A DNA stretch of 64,000 nt from Valencia hispanica. Lineage: Eukaryota > Chordata > Actinopteri > Cyprinodontiformes > Valenciidae. Of the stretch, positions 11,101 to 21,964 are shown piece by piece. Numbering within the stretch: the first letter of the stretch is position 1; every line of letters starts with the position of its first letter. The notes below the pieces were generated by a model that did not search any database, was not told where the DNA came from, and saw only the letters and a program-made list of their open reading frames with translations. The DNA is taken from contig OY747716.1 in assembly GCA_963556495.2 (NCBI GenBank), positions 35,631,318 through 35,695,317 of the forward strand, given 5' to 3'. The translations under genes were made by a program, and so were the position numbers.

Positions 11101-14100
11101 TTTACTTTGACTACAACTATTCAGTGGGAGATTTTAGCTCCATCTTGAGCTTACACCCATCCTCCCAGAACAACAGATCCTCAGTAGTCACCATCTCTGG
11201 GGACTCAGCCTGTTTTGCAGTTATCCACAGCTGACTCGAGCTTCCTCTGGGAGCAGCCACCCTAATGCGCTCCACAGGAGATGAGTAATTCATTTCATCT
11301 CTACTTGTATATGAATTTGGTTTTAATCATTGCACAGCAGCCCCATTCCCAGCTGGGATGGCTCACGGGGGACTCTCACCTGAACCAATTACTCCATGGC
11401 CAGCTGCTGCAGCAGAAGCAGGGAATTGGCTTTAATTATGCACAGGTGAGAACCACAGGAGGCACAAAGTAGTTGATACACTTTATTATTGACGCAGGTG
11501 GTCCCAGGGGATTAGCGTGAACCTGCCGTAGGTGCTCTGTCAATTTAACTGAGGAACAAACACTAGTTTGTCCATGCAATTCCAGGGATAAATCATATTT
11601 GGATGTTCTAACAAATATGACGTGTTTTATGTGAATGTATAAAAGTTTTAAGCTGTTTCCTTATAATTTGAATCAGGGGAGTCAGACATTCTCATAATAT
11701 TTCAGAGTGTGGTCTTGATCTGTTGTTCAGAATCAGAATTTATTGGCTAAGATTGTGTGCACAATGGAGGAATTTGACTTTGGTTTACAATGGCTGAAAG
11801 CATACAGACATTGGGTATAAACAGATCAACATTTGGGGAAATAAATTAAGGATAAATGAACAATATGTACATGAATTTGGAGATTATTTTTATAGATAGG
11901 AATTAGGGCTGTCAAAATTAATGCATTAATGCGGGTCGATAAATTTGTGGAATTAATGCCATACATTTTTTTAGCGCAATTAACGAATGCACAGAATGAC
12001 TTGCCCTGTTTACCCCACAATTAAACCTGCGCTGCTTTCAGTGCTCGCTTGTCACGTAAACAGTATGACAACTGTTTGATAACTGCAAATAATAGTGGGA
12101 ACCAGGGAGTAATGTAAAGGTTCGGTGTTGATAAACAAATAATCCCTCTATTAGTCAGAAAATTTCAATTAAAAAATACTTAATTCCTCCCAGAGAGAAA
12201 TTAAGTGTTATTGTAGCTCATATTATTAAATTTTTCAAGGAGCTGTTGTAGATCCTGAAAGCTGTAAGCAGGAATGATCTCCTGTAGCAGTCTGTGTCGC
12301 AGCAAAACTGAAGAAGCCTCTGACCGAAGACACCATTGTTGTAGGATAGTCCCATGAAGAGGATGCTCAGGGTTGTCCAAAATTGAATAAGAAACTGTCA
12401 GCTTTACATTCAAAAAATGTTAACCAGTTAGTTTGCCTTAGCAACTGGCTAAAAGATTAATGGGTAAAAAGCTCCATGTGTAAATGTGATTGTGGAATTC
12501 AAAACAAAAGTTCCATGCATCTCTCCTGTATTTCCTTAAAAAAAAAAGAGCAACAGCTTCCGGTTTCGTCCTTTATTTACACCAAAATTTTTACTTTTTC
12601 TGTCATATTTGGGAATGGTAATTAATCATGATTAATTTACAGCTACCCTGTGATTAATTAGATTTAAATTTTTAATCGTTTGACAGCCCTAATAAGAATA
12701 AAATGACTGTTGTAAAAGAGCAAAAATGCTTATCTTCAGCAGATTACCTGACTATTCTGGCTGTAATGTGTCTATTGCTTTTATCAGAGAGACACCCTGG
12801 GGAAAGAAACTGTCTCTGTGGTGACTTGTTTTTTTCAAATAGCACTCTATAAAGCTGACCTGAGGATAACAGTTTAACCGTTTGTATCCAGGATGTGTGG
12901 GGTGTGCAGAGATGTTAGCTGCCCTTTTCCTGACCCTCCGTACCTGTACTGTACAAGTCCTGGGTGGCATTCGGGACTGGAAATAGGTACAATAGCAGCT
13001 AGAGTCCAGAGCAAAAAACCCTGAAAGACATTTAGAAAAGTAAAAAAAATACAATGCCTTGCAAAGGCTTTTGTTATGTTTTAACTTATTTTTTTTTCAC
13101 ATTTTGTCATGTTTACAATTTAAAACTTCATTGTACTTTTTGGCATTTTATGTGACAAACCACCACCAAGTGTATTATCCGGAATTGGAAGGAAAATGGA
13201 ATGTGGTATTCAAAATCCCCCCGTTCTTATTTACAAAATAGCTAATGCTCAGTCAGATTGGATGGAGAACATGTAGAACAGATTCTCAATTAGATCCAGG
13301 TGTGGACTTAAACTGGGCAATTTAAACATATTAATATATTTTGATCTAAATAATTTAACTGTAAGTCTGGTTGTATTTTTAAGGTTCTTGTCCTGCAGGA
13401 GGGTGAACTTCCACCACAGTCTCAAGGCTTTTGCAGCCAGTTTTCCTCCAGTATTGTCCTATTTTGAGCTCTGTCTATCTTCCAACTCTGACCAGCTGAA
13501 GAAATATTAACCCCACAGTATCATAATGCCATCATTGTGTTTCACCATGGGAATAATGTGTTCAGGCTGATATGCAGTGTTATTTATCGCCACGCAAAAG
13601 GCCCATTTCCACTAGACGAATTCCGGGACATTTCTGGGAGGGGAGAGGAAGGTTCCTGAAATGGCCAGGAAAGTGGTCCTTTTGGGCTGGCCCAGCGAAA
13701 TGAAGATGCATACTGTGAAGGTCCAGAAAAATTACCCAGAAGTTCCAATAATGGAAATGGGGCTTTTGTGCCTTCCTTGTTGACCAAAAAGTTCAATATT
13801 GGTCTCATCTGGCAAGATTATTCTAAATGTTTGCCGTGTGTTCCTAAATGGCCTGAATCCTTAAATACTTATGATCTTGCCATATAAATAGTGAAAAAAT
13901 TTAATAACCATGTATCATTTATCAATTTTCGGTTTCTGAGTGCAATGTGAAAAGAAACTGAAAGAGTTAAAGGTTTATAAATCTATTTGGGAGGACATGA
14001 AGACTATTGTAAAAGAGTACATCAAAGTCTATCTGCTTTGAAGCAACATCTTAAGAAATTACTCAAGATATTGGTCAACATTCTCAGTTTTACTCACAAA

Positions 14101-17100
14101 AAGATGGTATTTAATATTCCCACTGCTGACTTGAAAATTCAGTTCCAGTTTCCAAGTTTCAATGCGCTTTCTCAATCATTTCAGTTTGACTGTTAGAGGT
14201 GAGGAAGAAACCATACAGAGGTCAACGTTTGAACAGCGACCAGAAGGAAACTCTAATTGCGAAGAAAGGTAACCCCCCTCCTCCAAAAATGACTTTCACA
14301 AAACCAAACCATCTTTGCAAAATGAAATCTTCATTCATTCCTCAGTCTGAAACCGACTGTGGACGACGCTCTCTCCTGGGCTGTGTCGTTTGAGAAGCTG
14401 ATGAAAAGTGCAGCTGGGCGAAGCTGCTTCAGGCAGTTCCTGAGGACAGAGTTCAGCGAAGAGAACATGATGTTCTGGCTCGCCTGCGAGGAGCTGAAAA
14501 AGGAGACAAATAAGACTGTGGTGGAGGAGAAAGTTCGCCAAATATACGAGGACTTCATCTCTATTCTTTCCCCTAAAGAGGTGAGACAAAGAAGTCGATC
14601 AAGTCAAAGAGGAGATGTAATCCTGCCAAATTTAGTGCAAAATGTATCAGGAAATAATTATTCAGTGGATAAAATAAATCATCTAATGAGTGAATAATGT
14701 AGTTAATGTTTGATTCGGTCAAGGGGTTCATCTGCCCTCTGTCTTGCTGTTTTTATTGTAATATACACTAAAATCTGAAGGATGTCCACCAACTGAAGCT
14801 TCACATTTTATATTCTGTACTATTTTGGATCCTTTATATGACAAATCAGTAGAATAATTCAATTTAGTTTATATATATTTAGCGCCAATTCACAACAGAT
14901 GTCATCTCAAGGCACTTTACAAGAAAAGTAATCTCAATACAATCATACAAGCATTCCAATCAGTTTAAAAGTTTTCTATTTAAGGAATCCTAGCAGATTG
15001 CATTGAGTTGTTGACTTGAGGTTTTGCCCCATTTATCCAGACTCCACCACAGCAATCCCTCAGAAATCCCTCAGTATGAGCAAGCATGTGGCCACAGTGG
15101 AGAGGAAAAACTCCCCTAATAACATTTAGTTTTGTCTGTTCATAGAAAGACAGGAATCTGTTACTAAGCTTTAATATCAGATGACATAGAGTCAAGATTA
15201 TCGTAGAACTCTGGAGAGGAAATAGGAAGAGAAATAAGTTTTATAATACAGGCTTCTGATCCTGCCAAATAAGATAACTGGACCCATTCAAATTCATCTC
15301 AATTCAATATAAAACTAATTTATTTATTCCAAAAGAAATTAAATCTTGTAACTCATATCATCCAAGTATCTACAAAAAGTAGTGGACGGTGATGCTGTGG
15401 CCAGTAATTCTTGCAACAAATCTGTAGAGGCCTCTGACCGAAGACTGTTCTTGTATAACATCTCAATTTCTGGACAGCAGAGACAATATTCCTCAGTAAC
15501 GTCTTGGTCGACACGATCAGTTGTTGGCAAGTTCTGCTAATCCACCTCATTTGCTTTTACCGCTGCTCTTTAAATCTCTTTCTGGCTGTATGGTAAGAAA
15601 CTCTGGCAGAGACATCGGAATCGGGGATATGATCTTTGCCCTTCCTCCTTCTCTACGCTTTTTGGTCCTGCTCTGCATCCATGTAGCCTCCTTTTCATCT
15701 GGGATTTGGGGTCATAGTTCAGGTATTATTTGAGCGTTTGAAATGTTAATGCAGCTGCAGCTCTTGTATCTGTGATCTCGTTCTTTTGATCACTACCCAG
15801 GGCTCATCACAACAGATGAGGGTAGGAACGTAGATCGACCGGTAAATCGAGCGCTTTGCCTCTCTGATCAGCTCTCTCTTTACCATGAGAGACCAGTACA
15901 TTGCCACAATCACTACAGATCCAGCATCAATCCGCCTATCAATCTCCCGCTCCATTATTCCTTCATTTGTGAACAAGACCCCGAGATACTTGAACTTCCC
16001 CACTTGGGGCTGCAACCCGAAGTAAGTTCAACTTACTGCCAGCTATGTAGACCAAACTCTGACACCGACCATAGAGACCCTAACAGCCCGTATCAAGTGG
16101 CCTGGTACCCTATACTCACAAAGTACCCCCCACCCCACAGCACTACCAGAGGTAAACGTTCCAATGCCTTCTTCAAGTCCACAAAACACATGTTAACCAG
16201 TTGACTGAACGCCCAACACCCTCCAGGACCCAGCTAAGGGTGTAGAGCTGTTCCAGTATTCCTTGGCTCCACTTAAAACCACACTGTTCCTCCTTATAGT
16301 CAAATTTTGGATTCAGAAGGAACAGTTGTAATGCATCAAATACATATATGCAGTTCTGTAAAAAAGGAAATAGTTATACTTGTTATTCTCCTTCATGGTT
16401 TTCTGGTAAAGAGCAAAATTCAAGGCAGGTTGTTCAGGTCCTAAAACAGCAGAGAGGTAGGCCCAGACCACCACACTACCACCACCATCTTGGTCTGTAG
16501 TTATGTTTTCTTCTGAAATGATATTAATACATAATGGCACACAGAATATTTTCCCAAAAGTTTTCGGCATTATCAAGTTGTTTTTAATAAATATGAGGTT
16601 GGGTTTAATTGTATTTTTCCATCAGCAGTGGTTTTCCCCCTTGGACTCTTCCATCAATGCAGTTTCTGCTTAGTCACCCTCTTCTTGTTGAACCATAAAA
16701 CCTGACCTTAACTGAGGAAACAGAGGCCTGCAGTGCTTTAAAGGTTGTTCGGGTTTCTTTTCTGACCTCCTGGATGATGCACTTGGTTATACCTGGGAAG
16801 GTTTACCACTCTCTCTGGTTCTCACTGTGGTTCGCTGTGATCCCAAAGCATCTGTTAATTATGTGTTTTTGAGTTTTTTTGCCTACTGTTAGAGAAGTTT
16901 CAGCAATTTCCTGATTCTTCGGGTCAGTAAGTAGTTAGGTATGAGTGTGGCTAGTGAACCTGAACCAAATTAATGTGGTTGTCACATACGGCCGGGTTGG
17001 TTTGGAAAGCTTTTTACCCAAATAAATCATTTCAAAAATGCTTTTTGACTTTCCTGATACATCATTTAAAATCAGCAATGCTCCATTTCCTTGCCTCACA

Positions 17101-17290
17101 GGTCAGCTTGGACTCCCGCGTCCGAGAGGTGATAAACCGCAACATGTTGGAGCCGACCTCGTGTACCTTCGACGACGCTCAGCAGCAGATCTACACGCTG
17201 ATGCAGAGAGACTCGTACCCTCGCTACATAAACTCGTCTGCGTACACAGATCTGCTGAACAGCTTGGAGGAGCCTCCCCCCGAGCCATAA
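7963..17290 (+). CDS. rgs20: Regulator of G-protein signalling 20 (RGS20/RGSZ1), four coding exons
   Basis: GTPase-activating protein for Gi-class alpha subunits, especially Gz; membrane-associated through a palmitoylated cysteine string. Coding exons: 7963-8120, 14185-14268, 14346-14580, 17102-17290 (stop TAA), phases 2, 2 and 0, total 221 residues, close to the short human RGSZ1 form. Residues 1-13 (MGSERAEMRKRQM) match the human start almost exactly. The cysteine string ACCFCWCCCCSCS lies at about 40-52. The RGS domain (about 96-212) carries FLRTEFSEENMMFW, SPKEVSLDSRVREVINRN and QIYTLMQRDSYPR. RGS17 and RGS19 are close paralogues; the MGSER start and the linkage to lypla1-mrpl15-sox favour rgs20. 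A splice acceptor (TGCTTGCAG) just before the ATG shows that upstream exon(s) exist. The large first coding intron (6 kb) holds Rex3, SINE, Tc1 and hAT sequences. Confidence 0.93.
8257..8497 (+). mobile_element. tRNA-headed SINE, fused to a truncated Rex3
   Basis: Begins GGGCTGCACAGTGG with an A-box-like GTTGGTAGC and a B-box-like GGTTCAAATC, then body phrases shared with the SINE copies at 37471 and 46729-46910 (TCTTTCTGCATG, CCTCCCACAGTCCAAAA). It joins the antisense 3' region of Rex3 near 8497, replacing the usual Rex3 tail. The SINE family name was not determined. Confidence 0.75.
8498..9803 (-). mobile_element. Rex3 (RTE-clade) LINE, truncated copy A
   Basis: Open frame 8310-9428 (minus; its 3' end runs into the SINE) encodes the palm-to-C-terminal part of Rex3 reverse transcriptase. 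An upstream piece lies at 9454-9792. The diagnostic phrase CGGTGACAAAGGGCAACC at 9351 matches the well-known Rex3 survey primer. The catalytic box reads FAGD (SLLFAGDVVLL) where the other copy has FADD, so a catalytic aspartate is lost. Comparison with copy D (60637-63765) shows a deletion of the fingers/upper-palm segment between TEVVKK and the KSGLFPVRVGL region. It also lacks the whole endonuclease domain and the GATG tail. It keeps the segment around SIYRSIYVPTLIYGHELW that copy D has lost. Non-functional. Confidence 0.9.
9830..10300 (+). mobile_element. Tc1-like relic
   Basis: Sense-strand Tc1 text is readable: GTGATAGACCGACAAAC near 9839, AAACAGCATCATGAAGACCA near 10046, and TCTCACAGAGTACTCCATTC near 10124. 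It covers the 5' inner region and the DNA-binding part of the transposase only, with many indels and no open frame. Confidence 0.75.
10420..10800 (-). mobile_element. Tc1-like relic of a second family
   Basis: The antisense segment TTCTTTTGGTGATGCGCAGTG near 10451 and TGGTTCCATAAAACATTCTCC near 10508 correspond to the catalytic-core region of another fish Tc1 family. No coding capacity remains. Boundaries are approximate. Confidence 0.6.
11100..11700. other. rgs20 intron, GC-balanced block without a proven exon
   Basis: 11100-11480 is less AT-rich than its surroundings and contains a donor-like CACAG|GTGAG at 11442-11450. No homology to the RGS20 protein can be read and no phase fits the known exons, so I leave it as intron. 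It might be a conserved element. Confidence 0.35.
11904..12691. mobile_element. hAT-like non-autonomous element (MITE), 788 bp
   Basis: The terminal inverted repeats are TAGGGCTGTCAAA at 11904 and its complement TTTGACAGCCCTA ending at 12691. The flanks ATAGGAAT (11896-11903) and ATAAGAAT (12692-12699) agree at 7 of 8 bases, as expected for the 8-bp duplication of hAT transposons. No transposase is present. A Rex1-type LINE fragment sits inside (about 12165-12415), so the MITE was later hit by, or captured, a LINE. Confidence 0.85.
12165..12415 (-). mobile_element. Rex1-like LINE 3' fragment
   Basis: The minus strand reads DNPEHPLHGTILQQ near 12370 and then the 3' untranslated text ending in the TTAATTTCTCTCTGGGAGGAATTAAG-type terminus near 12180. 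The same C-terminal peptide occurs in the copies at 43210 and 53340. It is nested inside the hAT-like MITE. Confidence 0.8.
13050..13830 (-). mobile_element. Tc1-like relic, internally deleted
   Basis: One end shows the fish Tc1 TIR-proximal phrase AATGCCTTGCAAAGGC near 13052. The body holds antisense transposase segments (GATTGGATGGAGAAC near 13255, CTCAAGGCTTTTGCAG near 13421, TTGGTCTCATCTGGCAAGA near 13799). There are multiple indels and no open frame. Confidence 0.7.
14185..14268 (+). CDS. rgs20: rgs20 coding exon 2 (84 nt)
   Basis: A short exon between acceptor TTTCAG (ends 14184) and donor AG|GTAACC (14269). Its first base completes Cys53, then it reads LTVRGEEETIQRSTFEQR and so on to EE, and its last two bases start Ser81. 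Human RGS20 has LTVRN at the same place and WEES at the end of the same exon, and the phases agree. It is too short and too mid-frame to be seen as a free open frame. The intron that follows is only 77 bp. Confidence 0.9.
14346..14580 (+). CDS. rgs20: rgs20 coding exon 3 (first part of RGS domain)
   Basis: The acceptor TTCCTCAG ends at 14345 and the donor AAAGAG|GTGAGAC starts at 14581. It encodes residues 82-159 (LKPTVDDALSWAVSFEKLM through YEDFISILSPKE), helices 1-6 of the RGS fold, including the EFSEENMMFWLACEEL core that contacts the G-alpha switch regions. It ends in phase 0, exactly where the human gene splices before VSLDSRVREV. Confidence 0.95.
14855..15190. repeat. Dispersed fish repeat, copy 1
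   Basis: Contains CACAACAGATGTCATCTCAA at 14891 and CTATTTAAGGAATCC near 14977, both found again at 31803-31965 inside mrpl15 intron 2. The shared 5' phrase is TTTATATATATTTAGCGCC. The same repeat occurs widely in fish genomes. Class unknown to me. Confidence 0.7.
15300..15540 (-). mobile_element. Degenerate Rex1-like LINE 3' fragment
   Basis: The antisense text resembles the C-terminal peptide and 3' end seen at 12165-12415 (RSEAS near 15434; AACTCATATCATCC near 15350). It is heavily decayed and assigned only by similarity to the other copies in the window. Confidence 0.55.
15755..16305 (-). mobile_element. Rex3 LINE fragment, copy B
   Basis: The minus strand encodes QVGKFKYLGVLFTNEGIMEREIDRRI (read in pieces at 15746-16015), aligned to Rex3 copies A and D. 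At about 16015-16030 the sequence jumps to the upstream KSGLFP-side region, so roughly the FADD-containing segment is deleted. The 3' part ends near 15755. Dead copy in an rgs20 intron. Confidence 0.85.
16310..16970 (-). mobile_element. Tc1-like relics
   Basis: Antisense Tc1 text includes ACACTACCACCACCATCTTG near 16473 and TGGTTCTCACTGTGGTTCGC near 16817. At least two blocks are joined by deletions. No open frame. Confidence 0.6.
17102..17290 (+). CDS. rgs20: rgs20 last coding exon (end of RGS domain)
   Basis: The acceptor TTGCCTCACAG ends at 17101. It encodes VSLDSRVREVINRN to EEPPPEP and a TAA stop at 17288-17290. It contains the conserved DDAQQQIYTLMQRDSYPRY block that closes the RGS fold. 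The proline-rich tail differs from the human tail. The strongly biased GC usage against the AT-rich flanks is typical of a real exon. Confidence 0.96.
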   Translation, partial: VSLDSRVREVINRNMLEPTSCTFDDAQQQIYTLMQRDSYPRYINSSAYTDLLNSLEEPPPEP

Positions 17291-18095
17291 ACTTCCTCCA
17301 CTGCCACTCCGTTTAGCTTTTTGGTGCATGCATCCCCCCAAACACACACGTACTTAAAGAAAAAGGAGGACCTTTTGTGTAAAAAGTCAGAGACCTGCTA
17401 TTTAGAGAAAGACAGACAGGAAAATGAACCAAGCTGAAAGCCAGTCTTTATTCAGCTGGTAACTGCTGTTTATTTCCGCATGATTAGTGGATTTCTAAAT
17501 CCTTCTGAGCAACCAAGAACAAAAGCTAGGTTTAGCACCTGTTACTGTACTTGTTCAGAAAACATATATCTATATTTTTATACATATATAAATATATTCC
17601 CTAGCGCTTGACATTGCACTTTTCTACCTTATTTAAAGTGGGAAAGCATGTATCTGTGAGCACTGCATTTGTATTTAGGTATATTGTGAACCTTTATGCA
17701 TATTCAGTTCTTGTAGAAACCTGTAGGTTTTATTTAAATGTACCTTAGGAAGAAAGGAAAGTGCCTTGGATCAACATCTTCTACACAAGCACCTTTTAGT
17801 CCGACGTGAACGGTGCGACAATGACTTAACATGTTGGTGCTTTCAGCTCTTCTCAAAGATGAAAAAAAAAAAGGTTTTTACAACTCAACGAGCTGATACC
17901 CAGAGATTGATCTTGTCTGTGTGTTTCAATACTGTGATATTAGTCATATATTTAATTTTAACAGAACAGGGAAAAATATGCTGAATACATGACCATGAAC
18001 ACTGATATATTTATGTATGATTAAAAAAAGGGAATTTGTGTGAAACAGCTATTTGAATTCTCACAAATTAAATAAAGCACAATCATATGTTCTTG
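17291..18095 (+). other. rgs20: rgs20 3' untranslated region with poly(A) signal
   Basis: AT-rich sequence after the stop, free of recognised repeats, with several ATTTA-type stretches. A canonical AATAAA lies at 18071-18076, the most likely polyadenylation signal; a second AT-rich candidate is near 18117. The mRNA end was not otherwise verified. Confidence 0.6.
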
Positions 18096-18099
18096 CTCT

Positions 18100-19176
18100 C
18101 ATTTGACATGAGCATTAATAAAAATTTTCTGTGATTTCTTTATTAAGCTGCCTTAGTGATCCATTTGCACAGCTTAACCAACTCAAAGAAAACATACAAA
18201 AGTTTAAATGCACGGATAATGTATATTAATATTGTGAATCTGGGGCTTTTTATTTATTCAATATTCATTCTAGTGCAATTCTGTGTGGCTATTTGACCAC
18301 TTTTCTTGGCAGAATTGGCGGAGCTTTTTTTTTAATTAGCTGGTTTATGGGGACAGGGTTGGATATTATAAGGTTGAGGTGGGGGCTAAAGTAGCTAGCC
18401 TATTTTATCCAATCCAAAAGCAGCTTGAATGTGTGTTTGGAGTAATTGTCCTTATGGACCACCAAATTGTGTTCAAGTTTCAATCATATAACTGTTGCAC
18501 CTAGAATAGGAAGAACTGTGAAAAAAATAGGAAAAAAAAAGCAACAAGTGTAACGCAAACAGCACAGTACTTACAAAATGTACTGTGCTGCAGCATTGTC
18601 GTCGTCCATTTCTTCGATCACTGTGCATATCCTGCTTTTACTCCATCTGCTTCGCTTCACTTCACCAGCATTTACTGTGTCATGCTATAGGTCAGGCAAC
18701 ACAAAAAGGCACATTTTGACACCTAGCATCGCAAAGTCAAACACACTTCATTCAATAATTAGATTTTCTTACGGAACATGTAAACTCTGATAAAGGCTCC
18801 AAATTTGGTTAAGGTATTAGCTCGATTTAGGTATTCATATACAAATAACTCAATCTTTAGCTCGCCTAACCATTAAGACTTTTCTCTAAAGGACAGTTGA
18901 CTTGACCACAGGGTCAGCTCCAAATTTCCTAAAAGTTTGAGTTTTATTCAGAAGGTTAAAAGAATCGTTATCTTCCTGAAAATGTGGATTAAACTTAAAA
19001 GCCGAGTCCATGGTAGGAAACTAATGTAAATAAACTATAGCAATTCTAATAAGTAGAGGGGTGTAATATCCGAACAGAAATATGCAAGGAGGCTTGAAAA
19101 TGGGTGTAGTCGAGTTGCGACTTGCCAATTGACATTTATTCAAATATTAGCAGGGATGTGTATATCGTTGACTCAT
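18100..19176. other. Intergenic DNA, rgs20 to lypla1, first part
   Basis: No exon, RNA gene or recognised repeat. In human, TCEA1 lies between RGS20 and LYPLA1; I searched this stretch and 20567-22000 by eye for its exons and saw none. Confidence 0.5.
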
Positions 19177-19178
19177 TA

Positions 19179-20564
19179 CAGGTGAAACTCGAAAAATTTT
19201 AATATCGTGCAAAAGTACATTTGAGTAATTCAACGTAAAAGATTAAACTAAAATGTGAGATACTCATTACATGCAAAGCAAGATATTTTAAGCCTTTGTT
19301 ATAATTTTGATTTTTATGATTTACAGCTTATGAAAACCCCTAATTCAAAATCTCAGAAAGTTAGAACATTGTGAAAAGGTTTGATATTTTAGGCTCAAAG
19401 TTTCACACCCTAACCAGCTAATTAATACAAACACATGTAAAGTGTTCTTTAAATGGTCTCTCAGTCTGGTTCAGTAAAATTGCTGACCTGACAGTTATGC
19501 AAAAAAAAACTTAATTTACACTCTCCATAAGGAGGGAAAGCCTCAAAAGGCAATGGCAAAAGAAGTTGTATGTTCCCAGAGTGCTGTATCAAAGCACATT
19601 AATAGAAAGTTATGTGGAAGGGAAAAATGTGGAAGAAAAAGGTGGACAAGCAGCAGGGATGATCACAGCTTGGAGAGGATTGTAAAGGCCCTTCAAAAAA
19701 TTTTGGGGACCTTCACAAGGAGTGGACTGAGGCTAGAGTTAGAGCATCTAGAGCCACCACACACAGATGGATCCTGGACATAGTTTTCAAATGTAGCATT
19801 GTTCTTGTCAAGCTGCTCCTGAACAACAAACGTCAGAAGCATCTTACCTGGGGTAAAGAAAAAAAGAACACCAAATTTTGCGTCTCATTTAGAAACCAAG
19901 GTCCCAGAGTCTGGAGAAGCACATAACCCAAGATGCTTGAGGTCCAGTGTGAATTTTCCACAGTGTGTTGATTTGGGGAGCCATGTCATCTGCTGGTGTG
20001 GGTCTACTGAGCTTTATTAAATCCAGAGTCAATGCAGCCATCTATCAGGACATTTTAGAGCACTTCATGCTTCCTTCTGCAGACGAGCTTTATGGAGATG
20101 CTGACTTCATTTTCCAGCAGGACCTAACACCTACCCACACTGCCGAAAGTACCAAAACCTGGTTCAATGACCATGGGATTACTGTGCTTGATTGGCCAGC
20201 GAACTCGCCTGACCTGAACCCCATAGAGAATCTATGAAGCATTGCCAAGTGAAAGATGAGAGCCATGATACTGAACAATGCATAAGAGCTGAAGGCTGCT
20301 ATTGAAGCATCCTGGTCTTCCATAACACCTCAGCAGTGCCACAGGCTGATGGCATCCATGCCACGCCGCAATATTATTTTCTGATATTTTGAATTTGGGG
20401 CTTTCATAAGCTGTAAGCCATAAACATCAAAACATAACAAATAAAGGCTTTAAATATCTCGCTTTGCATGTAATGAGTTTCATTTATTAGTTACACCTTT
20501 TAGGTTGAATTACTGAAATAAATTAAACGGTTGCATGATATTCAAATTTTTTGAGTTTCACCTG
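19179..20564 (+). mobile_element. Tc1/mariner element, end-to-end copy with dead transposase
   Basis: Starts CAGGTGAAACTCGAAAAATT at 19179 and ends with the inverted copy at 20564. TA target duplications flank it at 19177-19178 and 20565-20566. Length is 1386 bp. The transposase is broken into frames: 19553-19783 starts MAKEVVCSQSAVSKHIN (the helix-turn-helix), and 19965-20237 carries FQQD and NPIENL of the DDE core, followed at once by a TGA where a Trp codon is expected. Several frameshifts lie between them. Non-autonomous today, but its ends look intact. Confidence 0.93.
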
Positions 20565-20566
20565 TA

Positions 20567-21960
20567 TGTATCTTAACTGTGTCAGGGTTAAAGTCGAAAA
20601 TTCAAAAGAAATTCAAACATGCGTACCTGATTCTTCTTTTTAAAACTAATTGAAGTTGTTTTTCCACCCTAGAGAAGGATCAATTCAAATAAATCATTAA
20701 AAGCCCAAATGTATTAAGAGATTCTCGCCCATGAGTGCATGTAGCTCCGAACCAGAACTGTGTCAGATCCACTGCTTTTCATACTGAAAAGTAAGCTACA
20801 TCATACTAAAAATATGAGCAAACACTCAAAATTCATTACCTCGAAGAAACTAAAACGAGTAAAGATCCACAAATTGGCCAATTTTTCCCTTAATTGGCAA
20901 GTCAAAAATATATATACTTAAAACTGTTTCCATTCATTAAATGCCATAACACTAAGAGCTTCCTCCAGTTTTGGTCTCTGAAGGAATGAAATAACGTACA
21001 TTTCTGTGTTGATACAAGGTTATTGACATATGTTTTAATGCATGAATCGGGATAATCTTGTAGGATGGTTCCTACAGATATTTCTATTTCAGTATTTCAT
21101 TCTTTAAGTATCAATTTCTTTAATATTCCATTTACACCATTCTGGACATTTAACTACAGAACACTCACCATCTTGTGTTTTTTTGTTTTGTTTTTCTGCT
21201 TCCCAAGTCATTAAAAACCAAATGTTAAAGTTGGATTTCAACGAAATGGAGTATTTTACTGTTTGTTAGCATCAAGGTTAAAATAATCTGTTCTAATTTG
21301 ATAACAGTTACACTTTTGAAAGTTGTAATTGACTTTCCTATGATAAATATGGTTCTTAAATCCCAGTTTGTGATTAACAAATACAAGTCCAGGTTATAAC
21401 TGATTCAAGAGGGTCTAGAAGGAAAAAAAAAACTGGTGAAATTGCCCCAAAACAACCATTAATAAAGGTAGTTGGACAGTGTGGGAAATCAAAGATAACT
21501 GGCATAATCTGAATGCAAAACAATGTAAATTCCTATTTTTTACCTTGCACATAATGGAATTAGGTCAGAAAAATTTGGGATTTTTAAATGCCCAAGTTCT
21601 GCTTACGCTGGTTTCCAGACTTTGGAAAAAGACAGAAATCGAATTTCATACGTCTCAAGACTGGGCAGGAATCCTGTCTTAATTCCTGCAATTTACTTTC
21701 TGTAGGATTCAAAGATACTCCCTCTGTCAGGGGGACATGCAAAAAATAATTTTCCTATTATTTGTAACAGTCCAAAGAACAAAAAAATTAAATAAAATCA
21801 GAATCGGCACGTCAGACCTTAAGGAAAAATCAGTACCACCCAGGAAATGCCTGTTTGGTGCCTTTTTAGAAACAAGAAATTTTGCAAAAGAAACTCCTGT
21901 AATTAAAGGGATACGTCGCTTAATTAAAAAAACTTATTTGAATTACAAAAGCTTTTTTAC
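20567..21960. other. Intergenic DNA, second part
   Basis: AT-rich sequence without recognisable exons, RNAs or transposon ends. Small open frames (for example 21479-21682 and 21737-21979) have biased AT composition and no homology that I recognise. Confidence 0.5.
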
Positions 21961-21964
21961 AACA

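Larger units (their letters stand above)
11708..13040. repeat. Interspersed repeat split by a hAT-like MITE
   Basis: The halves 11708-11903 (starting AGAATCAGAATTTATTGGC) and 12692-13040 (CTGTAATGTGTCTATTGC, GAGACACCCTGGGGAAAGAA) look like one older fish retroelement-derived repeat reading through the MITE insertion. Class was not determined. Confidence 0.5.

Noticed and set aside
11281..11472. Additional rgs20 exon ending at CACAG|GTGAG
   Set aside because: The known exons already join in the human phases and the encoded text shows no RGS20 similarity.
14359..14697. Reading the RGS frame past 14580
   Set aside because: The frame runs beyond the AAAGAG|GTGAGAC donor into intron; the domain continues in the exon at 17102.
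7963..17290. Calling the RGS gene rgs17 or rgs19
   Set aside because: The MGSER...MRKRQM start, the LTVR...EES exon and the linkage to lypla1 and mrpl15 point to rgs20; the RGS domain alone would not decide.
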